Below are positions 1 through 6,182 of a stretch of DNA of 14,144 bases, piece after piece. The notes under the pieces are model-generated. The model did no database searches, was not told the origin of the DNA, and saw only the letters and a program-made list of their open reading frames with translations. The stretch's first letter is position 1; the number at the start of each line of letters is the position of its first letter. Made by a program: the position numbers and the translations under genes. The stretch is taken from NCBI GenBank assembly GCA_002428885.1, contig DIYE01000374.1, forward strand, positions 1,739-15,882, given 5' to 3'. This stretch comes from Alphaproteobacteria bacterium UBA6062 (GTDB lineage: Bacteria > Pseudomonadota > Alphaproteobacteria > Sneathiellales > Sneathiellaceae).

Positions 1-108
1 CTGATGGAACTTCATGGCGGGCGGCTGGAAATCAGCAGTGTTTACGGCGAAGGAACATCCGTCACCATCAACCTGCCAAGCGAACGGGTTGAACGCTCCG
101 CCGCTTGA
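1..108 (+). CDS. Sensor histidine kinase, C-terminal end (partial)
   Basis: The frame is open from the left edge and gives 35 residues before TGA. The segment LMELHGGRLEISSVYGEGTS followed by VTINLP is the end of a HATPase_c domain: the MGGxLxxxS strand, then the G2 box (GEGT) and the last beta strand ending in LP. Only about ten residues follow LP, so the kinase domain ends the protein. The sensor domain, His box and partner response regulator lie outside the window, so the signal cannot be inferred. The neighbouring SDR gene starts 96 bp downstream on the same strand, but two inverted repeats lie between, so co-transcription is uncertain. Confidence 0.8.
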   Translation: MMELHGGRLEISSVYGEGTSVTINLPSERVERSAA

Positions 109-132
109 TCTGGGATCGCTCTCCGTATATTG

Positions 133-144
133 TTTGAATTCAAA
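133..144. repeat. 12-bp perfect palindrome upstream of the SDR gene
   Basis: TTTGAATTCAAA is a perfect 12-bp palindrome in the gap between the histidine-kinase fragment and the SDR gene. A possible -10 (TATATT, 126-131) lies just upstream, with TTGATC at 105-110 as a weak -35 (15-bp spacer). The palindrome would then cover the transcription start, a usual place for a repressor operator. The palindrome itself is directly visible; the operator role is inference. Confidence 0.4.
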
Positions 145-153
145 TTAATTTTA

Positions 154-177
154 CCCGATTTCACATTGGAAATCGGG
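154..177. repeat. Perfect 9-bp inverted repeat (stem-loop) in the SDR leader
   Basis: CCCGATTTC (154-162) and GAAATCGGG (169-177) are perfectly complementary around a 6-nt loop. The stem ends 15 bases before the Shine-Dalgarno of the SDR gene. No T-run follows on the plus strand, so it is not a canonical intrinsic terminator for the upstream kinase. It could be a regulator-binding site, a leader hairpin, or a processing or weak termination site. I cannot choose between these from sequence alone. Confidence 0.5.
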
Positions 178-204
178 CAATTCCACTTTCCTGAGGAGAA
201 AGAC

Positions 205-963
205 GTGAGACTGGAAAACAAAGTCGCCATTATTACAGGGGCCGGTTCAGGATTTGGTGAAGGAATGGCTCTTCGTTTTGCCGAAGAAGGCGCTAAGGTC
301 GTTGTCAGTGATATCAATGAGGAAGCCGCCAGGCGCGTCGCAGGCGATATCACCGAAAAAGGCGGTACAGCCATCGTCAATGTTACTGATGTTTCCAGCG
401 AAAAAGATGTCCAGGCTATGACAAAGGCCTCCCTGGACAGTTATGGTCGGATCGATATCCTGGTCAACAATGCCGGTATGCCGCAGCGCAACGGCTCCAT
501 GTTTGATGTGGATGAAGAGACATTTGAAAAGATCTATGAAGTCAATGTCAAAAGCATCTATCTCACAACCCAGTCTGTTGTTCCTGTCATGCTCGAACAG
601 GGCGGCGGTAATGTTATCAACATCTCCTCTACAGCCGCTCTCAGCCCTCGTCCGGGCCTTGTCTGGTATAACTCCAGTAAAGGTGCGGTTCTGACCATGA
701 CCAAAGCCATGGCTGTCGAACTGGCACCGCAGCAGGTTCGCGTTAATGCCCTCTGCCCGGTTATTGCCCAGACAGGCATGACCGTTGAGTTTATGGGAGG
801 AGTGGATACCCAGGAAATCCGCGACAAATTTGTCTCCACTATTCCGCTGGGACGGATGAATACGCCGCGTGATCTTGCCAATGCAGCCCTTTGGCTGGCA
901 TCCGATGAAGCTTCTTTTATTACTGGTGTCGCACTGGAAGTGGATGGCGGTCGCTGTATTTGA
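205..963 (+). CDS. SDR-family NAD(P)-dependent oxidoreductase
   Basis: A 252-aa classical short-chain dehydrogenase/reductase, the usual size for the family. Visible motifs are the cofactor-binding TGAGSGFG (11-18), Asp36 at the end of beta-2 (favours NAD over NADP), NNAG (89-92), and the catalytic set Asn115, Ser143, Tyr156, Lys160 (YNSSK). The C-terminus ends with GVALEVDGGRCI. These are features of 3-oxoacyl-ACP reductase/glucose dehydrogenase-like SDRs. The substrate cannot be assigned. The start is the GTG at 205, preceded by GAGGAG (193-198) at 6-nt spacing and opening the family-typical RLENKVAIITG. An ATG at 130 would add 25 residues, including the region encoded by the hairpin, and has no family support. 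A strong terminator follows, so the gene ends its transcript. Confidence 0.93.
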   Translation: MRLENKVAIITGAGSGFGEGMALRFAEEGAKVVVSDINEEAARRVAGDITEKGGTAIVNVTDVSSEKDVQAMTKASLDSYGRIDILVNNAGMPQRNGSMFDVDEETFEKIYEVNVKSIYLTTQSVVPVMLEQGGGNVINISSTAALSPRPGLVWYNSSKGAVLTMTKAMAVELAPQQVRVNALCPVIAQTGMTVEFMGGVDTQEIRDKFVSTIPLGRMNTPRDLANAALWLASDEASFITGVALEVDGGRCI

Positions 964-984
964 CCGATCATTGCCGAAACTAAT

Positions 985-1013
985 AAGGGGCTGCGACGGC
1001 AGCCCCTTTTTTT
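985..1013 (+). terminator. Rho-independent terminator after the SDR gene
   Basis: GGGGCTGC (987-994), loop GACG, GCAGCCCC (999-1006), then seven T (1007-1013). The stem is a perfect 8 bp, extendable by two A-T pairs. It starts about 22 bases after the SDR stop. The minus-strand cyclophilin gene ends close by at 1033. On that strand the hairpin is followed only by TTATTA, so bidirectional action would be weaker. Confidence 0.92.
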
Positions 1014-1032
1014 AATGTCTGAATAAGCCGCT

Positions 1033-1590
1033 TTACTGGACGTCAGCAGCAACCCTCAGGGATACAATAATGTCCGGATTGCGAACCGTACCGCCCTGTC
1101 CGTAGCCCTTACGGATCATATCGACGAATTCCATACCTTCCAGAACCTTGCCCCAGATGGTGTATTTTCCATCCAGGTGATTGGAATCTTCCAGGACAAT
1201 AAAAAACTGACTGTCTGCGCTGTTGGGGTTTCTGGCACGGGCCATGGAGACGATCCCGCGGCTATGGGGGATATTGGAGAATTCAGCCCGTAGTTTTTTG
1301 CCAGACCCGCTCCGACCAGTACCGGTTGGATCTCCTGTCTGTGCCATGAAGCCGTCAATAACCCGGTGGAATTTATGTCCATCGTAAAATTTCTGACGAA
1401 CCAAATCTTTAATACGCGCCACATGCTTAGGCGCAACTGTGGGCATCATTTCAATCGTCACCCGACCATATTCAAGATCAAGCAACAGGGTATTCTCAGG
1501 ATCTTTAATATCGGCGGCGCGTAAAGGTAACGCAAACAGGCCGATCAGGGTGACAGCCATAAGGCATCTGACAAGGAAAGGCAGGCGCAT
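1033..1590 (-). CDS. Secreted cyclophilin-type peptidyl-prolyl cis-trans isomerase
   Basis: A 185-aa protein with a signal peptide (MRLPFLVRCLMAVTLIGLFA, cleavage near LRAA/D, residues 23-27) followed by a complete cyclophilin domain. It catalyses proline isomerisation during folding, here presumably in the periplasm (PpiA-like). Motifs are FHRVIDGFMAQTGDPTGTG with the catalytic Arg, SQFFIVL, and LDGKYTIWGKV near the C-terminus. The residue before LDGK, which is Trp121 in human CypA and contacts cyclosporin, is His here, as in many bacterial members. Start: an ATG at 1602 lacks an upstream Shine-Dalgarno. The in-frame ATG at 1590 has GAGAGA just upstream and gives a compact signal peptide, so I prefer it. 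The gene is monocistronic as far as visible. Confidence 0.93.
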   Translation of the reverse strand: MRLPFLVRCLMAVTLIGLFALPLRAADIKDPENTLLLDLEYGRVTIEMMPTVAPKHVARIKDLVRQKFYDGHKFHRVIDGFMAQTGDPTGTGRSGSGKKLRAEFSNIPHSRGIVSMARARNPNSADSQFFIVLEDSNHLDGKYTIWGKVLEGMEFVDMIRKGYGQGGTVRNPDIIVSLRVAADVQ

Positions 1591-1725
1591 AAATTCTCTC
1601 ATTACAGTTAATATTCTGACCAGTTAAATGTCTTCACGGCGGCTTCCATAAAGAACCTGTTTCATATAGCATTTCCTGATAAATAAAGAAAATTCACTTG
1701 TCTAAAAAAAATGTGAAAAAGCCGC

Positions 1726-1754
1726 TTGACCTATGCAGAAGACCCCCCTATGTT
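1726..1754 (+). promoter_or_regulatory. Promoter of tRNA-Lys
   Basis: TTGACC (1726-1731) and TATGTT (1749-1754) are separated by exactly 17 bp. The predicted transcription start near 1761 is about 58 bases before the mature tRNA, leaving a 5' leader for RNase P. The strong -35 and moderate -10 fit housekeeping promoters of Alphaproteobacteria. Confidence 0.75.
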
Positions 1755-1818
1755 GCAGCCGCATCGCGACGATGTGGGGTTTTCGTTAAACCACTGGTCG
1801 CTGCAAAAACTTGATAGT

Positions 1819-1894
1819 GGGCCCGTAGCTCAGTTGGTAGAGCAACTGACTTTTAATCAGTGGGTCACAGGTTCGAATCCTGTCGGGCTCACCA
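1819..1894 (+). tRNA. tRNA-Lys (anticodon TTT)
   Basis: A complete 76-nt cloverleaf including encoded CCA. The acceptor stem GGGCCCG pairs with CGGGCTC (one G-T wobble). The D arm holds AGCTCAGTTGGTAGAGC. The anticodon stem ACTGA/TCAGT encloses loop CTTTTAA with anticodon TTT. The T arm ACAGG-TTCGAAT-CCTGT is perfect. Own promoter and terminator make it a single-gene unit. No second copy of its 3' end is visible in the window, so there is no sign of an integrated element. Confidence 0.98.
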
Positions 1895-1899
1895 CTCAA

Positions 1900-1931
1900 T
1901 CCTTGAAACATCCCGTTTCAGGGATTTTTTT
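1900..1931 (+). terminator. Rho-independent terminator of tRNA-Lys
   Basis: TCCTTGAAAC (1900-1909) pairs with GTTTCAGGGA (1915-1924), a 10-bp stem with one T-G wobble and loop ATCCC. Seven T follow (1925-1931). It begins six bases after the tRNA CCA end. Confidence 0.88.
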
Positions 1932-2004
1932 GTATCTGCGTTCCCCTTATTATGCCCAATAGGCCGCACTGGATTCCAAAAAACAACGCCTTATCTTTGG
2001 AAGG

Positions 2005-2817
2005 TTATTCCCTGATCGGCGTAAAAGATTTTGCCGCCTTCTCAGCGCGTTTCTTTTCCTCAGGTGTCATATGTGACAAAAATGGTTTTATGTCTCCATC
2101 CAAAACGTTGCCTTTACCAGATATCAAATACCATTTCAGGGCCTCGACTGTGTCAACGGAAACACCCCGTCCTTTAAAATAGCGGCTCACAAGTTTCGCC
2201 TGGGCTTTTTTGTATCCCTGAAAAGCCGCTCTCTTGAACCATGCTGTTGACGTGGTTTCGCTTCTTTTTACACCATATCCATCGCGGTACATCTTACCGA
2301 GGTTATATTGTGCCTTATCAAATCCCATAGCGGCTGCCTTGGAGATATATCTGAAGGCAAGTTCAGGTTCCTCCCGACCTTCGAGGCCAGCCTGATGGAA
2401 TTTTCCGAGCGTATATAAAGAAGCCGGGAAATGCTGGTCGGCAGCTTTGACAAGATAATCAAATGCAGATTTCGTTTTCTCTCTTTCCAGAAGCTGAAGG
2501 GCCATATTATGCAGAGCTGGGGCATATTCCTGGTCCGCCGCTTTCGAGAGCCAGTCATATCCCTTTGCTGTATCTCTATCGACGCCCTTCCCGGAATAAT
2601 AGAGTGTCGACAGATTAAACTGTGCTTCCGCAACACCGGCCTGAGCTTCCTTGTGCCAGATGTCAAAGGCATCGGCAAAATATCCTTTTTCATAAAGACT
2701 GGAGGCCTCTGTTAAGGCTGGATTGGTTGCTCGCCCACAGGCCGATATGGATAAGAGAAGAACAATCCCGAAAATACAGGTCACATATTTTTGTATTTTT
2801 GGAAGGAGGCTTTTCAT
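2005..2817 (-). CDS. Sel1-repeat (SLR) lipoprotein
   Basis: A 270-aa predicted lipoprotein. An N-terminal hydrophobic segment (11-26) ends in the lipobox I-S-A-Cys27. Gly28 at +2 does not favour inner-membrane retention, so outer-membrane anchoring is likely. The body is made of about five Sel1-like alpha-alpha repeats (roughly 62-97, 98-129, 130-165, 166-202, 203-236), with the AxxxLGxxYxxGxGVxxDxxxAxxWxxKAAxxG pattern, for example YNLGKMYRDGYGV (171-183). Sel1 repeats are protein-interaction scaffolds. No enzymatic motif is seen and the partner is unknown. Its ATG overlaps the stop of the upstream mlaC-like gene (ATGA), and there is no strong Shine-Dalgarno, which suggests translational coupling and a linked function. 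A loose TTCCAAA/TTTGGAA hairpin (1974-2002) follows its stop, but it is not a clear terminator. Confidence 0.9.
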   Translation of the reverse strand: MKSLLPKIQKYVTCIFGIVLLLSISACGRATNPALTEASSLYEKGYFADAFDIWHKEAQAGVAEAQFNLSTLYYSGKGVDRDTAKGYDWLSKAADQEYAPALHNMALQLLEREKTKSAFDYLVKAADQHFPASLYTLGKFHQAGLEGREEPELAFRYISKAAAMGFDKAQYNLGKMYRDGYGVKRSETTSTAWFKRAAFQGYKKAQAKLVSRYFKGRGVSVDTVEALKWYLISGKGNVLDGDIKPFLSHMTPEEKKRAEKAAKSFTPIRE

Positions 2818-3428
2818 CTTTGTGCTGCCACTTGCTCCGCTCTTAATCGCAAAAGGCCAAGCAATCCTTCGATGCCCCGTTTTTCGATGACACGCTGGAA
2901 CCCCGCCTTATGGGAAAAGCCGACGCTGGTGCCCGAGACGGCGAGATCGATGATACGTGACATGCCGGCGACATCCCTGATCCGCCAGTCAGAGCGGACG
3001 GTTCTTCTTTTCTTTCGTCTGATTTCAGTCTGCACATATACGTCTTTCAAGCCAAAGCGTTTAACGAACAATAGAACCGTATTATCGCCGGGATACCCTC
3101 CCAGTAAGGGTGCATAGGATTTAAGGAAAAAATCAGAGAAAAGTTTCTGAAATTCGCTTTTCTGAGCCTCTGTCATCTGTGCCCAATATTTCCCCGCTAC
3201 CAGTGTAGAGATAAAATGAAAGTCAAATTTTTCCCGTACGATATCGTGAAACTGCGTTTCCCGATCAAGCAATGATCCTCCCTGATCAGATAGAATATCG
3301 GTCGCGACATGCATGAGATCCTGCACCAATGCCTCTGCTTGTGCCTCTTTATCATCAGCAGAAGCTGTGCTTACCCATGTCATTACCAGCAGCAAAACGC
3401 CCGGAAAAATAAGACTTTTCAGATGCAC
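2814..3428 (-). CDS. MlaC/Ttg2D-family periplasmic phospholipid-binding protein
   Basis: A 204-aa protein with a signal peptide (cleavage predicted after TASA, residue 24). The mature part matches the MlaC (Tol_Tol_Ttg2) pattern: VAGKYWAQMTEAQKSEFQKL, then F...SYAPLL, then SDWRIRDVAGMSRIIDLAVS in the middle, and FQRVIEKRGIEGLLGLLR at the C-terminus (compare WRVYDV..EG.S and F..II...G.DGLI..LR in MlaC). In the Mla pathway MlaC shuttles phospholipids between the outer-membrane MlaA complex and the inner-membrane MlaFEDB transporter. None of those partners is in the window, so this is a stand-alone MlaC paralogue or an unlinked member. The start is GTG (3428) with AGGA at 3436-3439, spacing 7. 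It overlaps the Sel1 lipoprotein gene by 4 bp. Confidence 0.9.
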   Translation of the reverse strand: MHLKSLIFPGVLLLVMTWVSTASADDKEAQAEALVQDLMHVATDILSDQGGSLLDRETQFHDIVREKFDFHFISTLVAGKYWAQMTEAQKSEFQKLFSDFFLKSYAPLLGGYPGDNTVLLFVKRFGLKDVYVQTEIRRKKRRTVRSDWRIRDVAGMSRIIDLAVSGTSVGFSHKAGFQRVIEKRGIEGLLGLLRLRAEQVAAQR

Positions 3429-3454
3429 GTCGAAATCCTGTTTATTAGACAGAA

Positions 3455-3484
3455 ATTATAAATGAATTTTACAGACAGACCAGG
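3455..3484 (-). promoter_or_regulatory. Candidate promoter of the mlaC-like/Sel1 operon
   Basis: A perfect TATAAT on the minus strand (3460-3455) lies 26 bases before the GTG start, which would give a leader of about 20 nt. No good -35 is found at 16-18 bp (CTGGTC or CCTGGT), so activity may depend on an activator or be weak. Confidence 0.4.
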
Positions 3485-3510
3485 AAATTACTACGCGAAT
3501 TTTACGGTCA

Positions 3511-3524
3511 TTTTCTTAAGAAAA
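3511..3524. repeat. 14-bp perfect palindrome upstream of the mlaC-like gene
   Basis: TTTTCTTAAGAAAA is a perfect palindrome between the TetR stop (3597) and the candidate mlaC promoter, about 50 bp upstream of the -10. It is AT-rich, so chance occurrence is not excluded. It could be an operator. Confidence 0.3.
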
Positions 3525-3596
3525 GATAGACGACATCGGAGGTGCCAAAGCGCCGTTCATTCGCCTGGCGGAAACCAGTGTCAGTCTCTGATGACT

Positions 3597-4217
3597 TTAG
3601 GTCTCGGTTTGCCGAACCAGTGACAGCATTCTTTCCCCAAGACGCTCAAGGTGCACTGCCGTCATTCTGTCTGTATCCGGTTGTCTGATGCCCGGACCTT
3701 TTTGACTGAGCGTCAGAACCAGGCCGACCATATCCCCCATCAGGACGTTTGTTTCCAGTTCCGCTTTGGATGGATCAATACCAAACCGTGAGATGTGACC
3801 GGAAAAGCATCGTCGGATCTCTGTAAATTCCTGCGCAATGACAGCCATTTCTTGCGCCGCCAGGTTATTGCTGTTGCTGATCAGGGATAAACAAAGCTCT
3901 CCGGGCTTGTCATCAAAGAAGCGGACATACGCCAGAAAGCCGGCCATTACCGCAGAAAAAGGATCACTTTTCTCACCTGAGGCTTTCTTCACCTGCTCTT
4001 TCAAGTCACTGGCAAAGGACAACAGAATTTGAAAGTAAATAGCTTCTTTGTTCGCAAAATGAAAGTACACAGCTCCCGTCGTATAACCGGCCCGCCTTGC
4101 GATTTCCCGAACGGTGGTTTTTTGCATCCCCTTCGTTTCAAACAAATCTCCGGCTGTCTCAAGGATCTGATCCCTGCATTCAATATCGGATCCGGAACTG
4201 ACAGGATTGATTGCCAT
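3597..4217 (-). CDS. TetR/AcrR-family transcriptional regulator
   Basis: A 206-aa one-component regulator. The N-terminal TetR HTH spans about residues 16-65 (ILETAGDLFETKGMQKTTVR, then EIARRAGYTTGAVYFHFANK), the classic helix-turn-helix with the YFHFxNKE signature. The C-terminal half (70-206) is a helical ligand/dimer domain with no recognisable ligand signature. It is downstream of the HxlR gene on the same strand, separated by 188 bp that hold two matching palindromes. The mlaC-Sel1 pair lies 168 bp further downstream, so either its own promoter or that operon could be its target. The start is ATG 4217, preceded by a weak AGAAGA. The effector is unknown. Confidence 0.92.
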   Translation of the reverse strand: MAINPVSSGSDIECRDQILETAGDLFETKGMQKTTVREIARRAGYTTGAVYFHFANKEAIYFQILLSFASDLKEQVKKASGEKSDPFSAVMAGFLAYVRFFDDKPGELCLSLISNSNNLAAQEMAVIAQEFTEIRRCFSGHISRFGIDPSKAELETNVLMGDMVGLVLTLSQKGPGIRQPDTDRMTAVHLERLGERMLSLVRQTET

Positions 4218-4372
4218 CTGACTGTGTCTTCTATATGGTTAATTTTTCAGCTATCGGGGAACCCACCGCAACAATAAGCTTCAAAACTTAAAATCCGATA
4301 AAGTCAGGTAATATTTAAGAAGAGCCCGTTATTTCATTGTTTTCAAATAATAAATAAAAACCAAACCTCACC

Positions 4373-4409
4373 ATAACATTGTTATTTCAGGGGAACATAA
4401 CAGCGTTAT
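4373..4409. promoter_or_regulatory. Tandem ATAAC-N3-GTTAT palindromes, putative operators
   Basis: Two copies of the same 13-bp inverted repeat: ATAACATTGTTAT (4373-4385) and ATAACAGCGTTAT (4397-4409). Arms are identical, spacers differ, and centres are 24 bp apart. The second has 7-bp arms in full (ACATAAC/GTTATGT) and overlaps the HxlR stop codon. They lie upstream of the TetR gene, 156-192 bp from its start. A candidate minus-strand -10 (TATTAT, 4352-4347) would place the first palindrome over its -35. Autoregulation by the TetR protein is the simplest reading, but it is inference. Confidence 0.5.
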
Positions 4410-4747
4410 GTCTGGATTCCGTTATTTTCTCTACTATCCAGATAATCATTCCCCCATCTTTCGAGACCACGGATAACAGGCTCAAGTGTTTTCCCAAGGG
4501 GCGTCAGCGAATATTCCACCTTTGGCGGAACTTCCGGATACACCTCCCGGTGAACAATATTGTTGGCTTCCAGGTCCCGAAGTTGCTTGGTTAGCATCCG
4601 TTGAGTGATATTGGGTATGAGACGCATCAGTTCATTAAAACGCCGTGTTTCCGTGCAAAGATAGTAAAGGATCATTCCTTTCCATTTCCCGCCAATCAGA
4701 TCAAGAGCGGTTTCCGTCGGGCAAGGCCTGTCAGTTATATCCGGCAT
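4406..4747 (-). CDS. HxlR-family winged-helix transcriptional regulator
   Basis: A 113-aa protein, normal for HxlR. It begins MPDITDRPCPTETALDLIGG and continues KWKGMILYYL, with the family-typical Cys9-Pro just before helix 1. The wing region NITQRMLTKQLRDLEANNIV and the EYSLTPLG motif are intact. In several HxlR-family proteins (for example YodB and HypR of Bacillus) the N-terminal Cys senses quinones, diamide or other electrophiles. It is divergent from an Old Yellow Enzyme gene 129 bp away, which fits control of that gene. The start is ATG 4747 with AAGGAA about 8 nt upstream. Confidence 0.93.
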   Translation of the reverse strand: MPDITDRPCPTETALDLIGGKWKGMILYYLCTETRRFNELMRLIPNITQRMLTKQLRDLEANNIVHREVYPEVPPKVEYSLTPLGKTLEPVIRGLERWGNDYLDSRENNGIQT

Positions 4748-4779
4748 AGGTTTTCTTCCTTCTTATTTCTCTTACAGTA

Positions 4780-4841
4780 TATATTATGTATGTATAGTAC
4801 ATTAATGTGCATACTTATGTAAAATGACGCTGTTCTATAAG
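4780..4841. promoter_or_regulatory. Divergent control region between the HxlR and ene-reductase genes
   Basis: An AT-rich 129-bp gap with a 10-bp palindrome ACATTAATGT (4799-4808) flanked by GTATG (4788-4792) and CATAC (4810-4814). TATAAG at 4836-4841 is a plausible -10 for the ene-reductase (start about 4848) without a clear -35. On the minus strand TATACT-like sequence around 4775-4785 may serve the regulator. The palindrome would be a natural HxlR dimer site next to the -35 region. Its assignment is inference. Confidence 0.4.
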
Positions 4842-4876
4842 GTGCTGCCAGTGATTTTAATTCTGGAGATGCACAA

Positions 4877-6016
4877 ATGAGTTTGGACAACCTGTTAATT
4901 GAAAACACAATGCTTGGTCATACGTCCTTCGACAACCGTGCCGTCGTTGCGCCTATGACCCGCGTCAGCACGAACGGCGACGGTATTCCAACGGATCAAA
5001 TGGCAGCCTATTACCGACGATACGCAGAAGGTGGTTTTGGGTTGATTATCGCTGAGGGAACCTACACCGATCGCTTTTTCTCACAAGGCTATCCCAATCA
5101 ACCCGGCATCACGACAGACGAACAACAGGCAGGATGGCAAAAAGTCGTTGCTGCGGTTCATGATGCAGGCGGCAAGATCTTTCTGCAGCTCATGCATGCT
5201 GGTGCGCTGTCTCAACATCTGTCAAATACAAGAGGGCCCTCATCTGTTCCGCCAATGCGCCATATGCTGGAAGGTTACAGCAAAAAACAGGGCCGCTTCC
5301 CCCTGCCCCAGGCAATGAATCCATCAGAAATCGACGATGTTATTGACGGTTTTATAACATCCGCCAATCGGGCAGTGCAGGCCGGCTTTGACGGTGTGGA
5401 AATTCACGGCGCAAACGGCTACCTGCTGGACCAGTTTTTAACCGATTACTCCAATACCCGGGAAGATCAGTATGGCGGATCACTGGAAAACAGATGCCGC
5501 CTTGGCGTCGAGATTGTAAAAGCTGTCAAGGAGGCAGTCTCGAACTCCTGCGTTGTCGGGATCCGTCTCTCCCAGGGGAAGGTCAACGATTTTGACTATC
5601 TGTGGCCCGGCGGGATCGAAGACGGAAAAGTCATCTTTGCCTTACTGAAAAAGGCAGGAGCTGACTATATTCATTTCGCCAGCGAGGGACAGGGCTTTGA
5701 TCATGGGTGCTTGACCCGCGACGGAAAAAGCCTTCCAAGGCTCGCACGCGATATAACGGGCCTGCCAGTAATCGCCAATGGCGGCCTTCATAACCTGCAA
5801 GAGGCAAATCGTATCCTCAGTAATGGCCATTCAGACCTTATTGCTATCGGCACGGGAGCACTCGCCAACCCGGATTGGCCAAAGAAAATACGGGATCAGG
5901 AAAAGATCCGACCGTTTAATCCGGATATGTTCTCGGAAGGGGTCACAGTTAGCCGACAATTCGATTGGGAAAGCAGGCAAATGAACGGGAAAGATAAAGC
6001 TGACGACGCTGCCTGA
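4877..6016 (+). CDS. Old Yellow Enzyme family NADH:flavin oxidoreductase (ene-reductase)
   Basis: A 379-aa FMN-dependent TIM-barrel oxidoreductase. Motifs: VVAPMTR (23-29) at the flavin face; QLMHAG (104-109); HGANGYLLDQFLTDYSNTR from 177, giving the substrate-binding pair His177/Asn180 of classical OYE with Tyr182 as proton donor; DQYGGSLENR; and the phosphate-binding IANGG near 296-300 with AIGTGAL. Such enzymes reduce activated C=C bonds (enals, quinones, maleimides) or nitro compounds using NAD(P)H. GGAG at 4865-4868 is 8 nt before the ATG. The divergent HxlR-type regulator suggests induction by reactive electrophiles. A tRNA gene on the other strand begins 22 bp after the stop, and a short AGCTTT/AAAGCT hairpin (6022-6037) lies between. 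The physiological substrate is unknown. Confidence 0.95.
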   Translation: MSLDNLLIENTMLGHTSFDNRAVVAPMTRVSTNGDGIPTDQMAAYYRRYAEGGFGLIIAEGTYTDRFFSQGYPNQPGITTDEQQAGWQKVVAAVHDAGGKIFLQLMHAGALSQHLSNTRGPSSVPPMRHMLEGYSKKQGRFPLPQAMNPSEIDDVIDGFITSANRAVQAGFDGVEIHGANGYLLDQFLTDYSNTREDQYGGSLENRCRLGVEIVKAVKEAVSNSCVVGIRLSQGKVNDFDYLWPGGIEDGKVIFALLKKAGADYIHFASEGQGFDHGCLTRDGKSLPRLARDITGLPVIANGGLHNLQEANRILSNGHSDLIAIGTGALANPDWPKKIRDQEKIRPFNPDMFSEGVTVSRQFDWESRQMNGKDKADDAA

Positions 6017-6038
6017 GCAGCAGCTTTCAGCAAAGCTT

Positions 6039-6125
6039 TGGTGCCCGCACCCGGACTTGAACCGGGAAGTCCATACGGACGGCAGATTTTAAGTCTACTG
6101 TGTTTACCAATTTCACCATGCGGGC
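6039..6125 (-). tRNA. tRNA-Leu (anticodon TAA)
   Basis: An 87-nt class II tRNA with encoded CCA. The acceptor GCCCGCA/TGCGGGC is a perfect 7 bp. The D arm contains GGTGAAATTGGTAAACAC. The anticodon loop CTTAAAA is held by GTAGA and TCTGC, giving anticodon TAA. A long variable arm (GCCGTCCGTATGGACTT region) identifies it as a leucine-type tRNA. The T arm is CCCGG-TTCAAGT-CCGGG. The 3' trailer carries a 6-bp hairpin (6022-6037) without a T-run, so no clear terminator is seen. Confidence 0.97.
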
Positions 6126-6134
6126 AACAGGGCT

Positions 6135-6163
6135 AACCTAATAGCAGTCCGGGTGCGAAACAA
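6135..6163 (-). promoter_or_regulatory. Candidate promoter of tRNA-Leu
   Basis: On the minus strand TTGTTT (6163-6158) and TAGGTT (6140-6135) are 17 bp apart. They lie between the acyl-CoA synthetase stop and the tRNA 5' end, with the start of transcription close to the mature 5' end. The boxes are only partial matches to consensus. Confidence 0.4.
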
Positions 6164-6182
6164 GTGCTATTTGCACGCCGGA

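Noticed and set aside
558..1052. Minus-strand 164-codon frame overlapping the SDR gene
   Set aside because: It overlaps the SDR catalytic region and the terminator; no family features.
1726..1962. Plus-strand 78-codon frame across the tRNA-Lys locus
   Set aside because: It runs through the promoter, the tRNA and its terminator; the RNA gene explains this sequence.
1974..2002. TTCCAAA/TTTGGAA inverted repeat after the Sel1 gene as a terminator
   Set aside because: The loop is long, the stem AT-rich, and no T-run follows on the minus strand, so it is not supported as an intrinsic terminator.
6022..6037. AGCTTT/AAAGCT hairpin between the ene-reductase and tRNA-Leu as a terminator
   Set aside because: The stem is only 6 bp and there is no T-tract in either direction.
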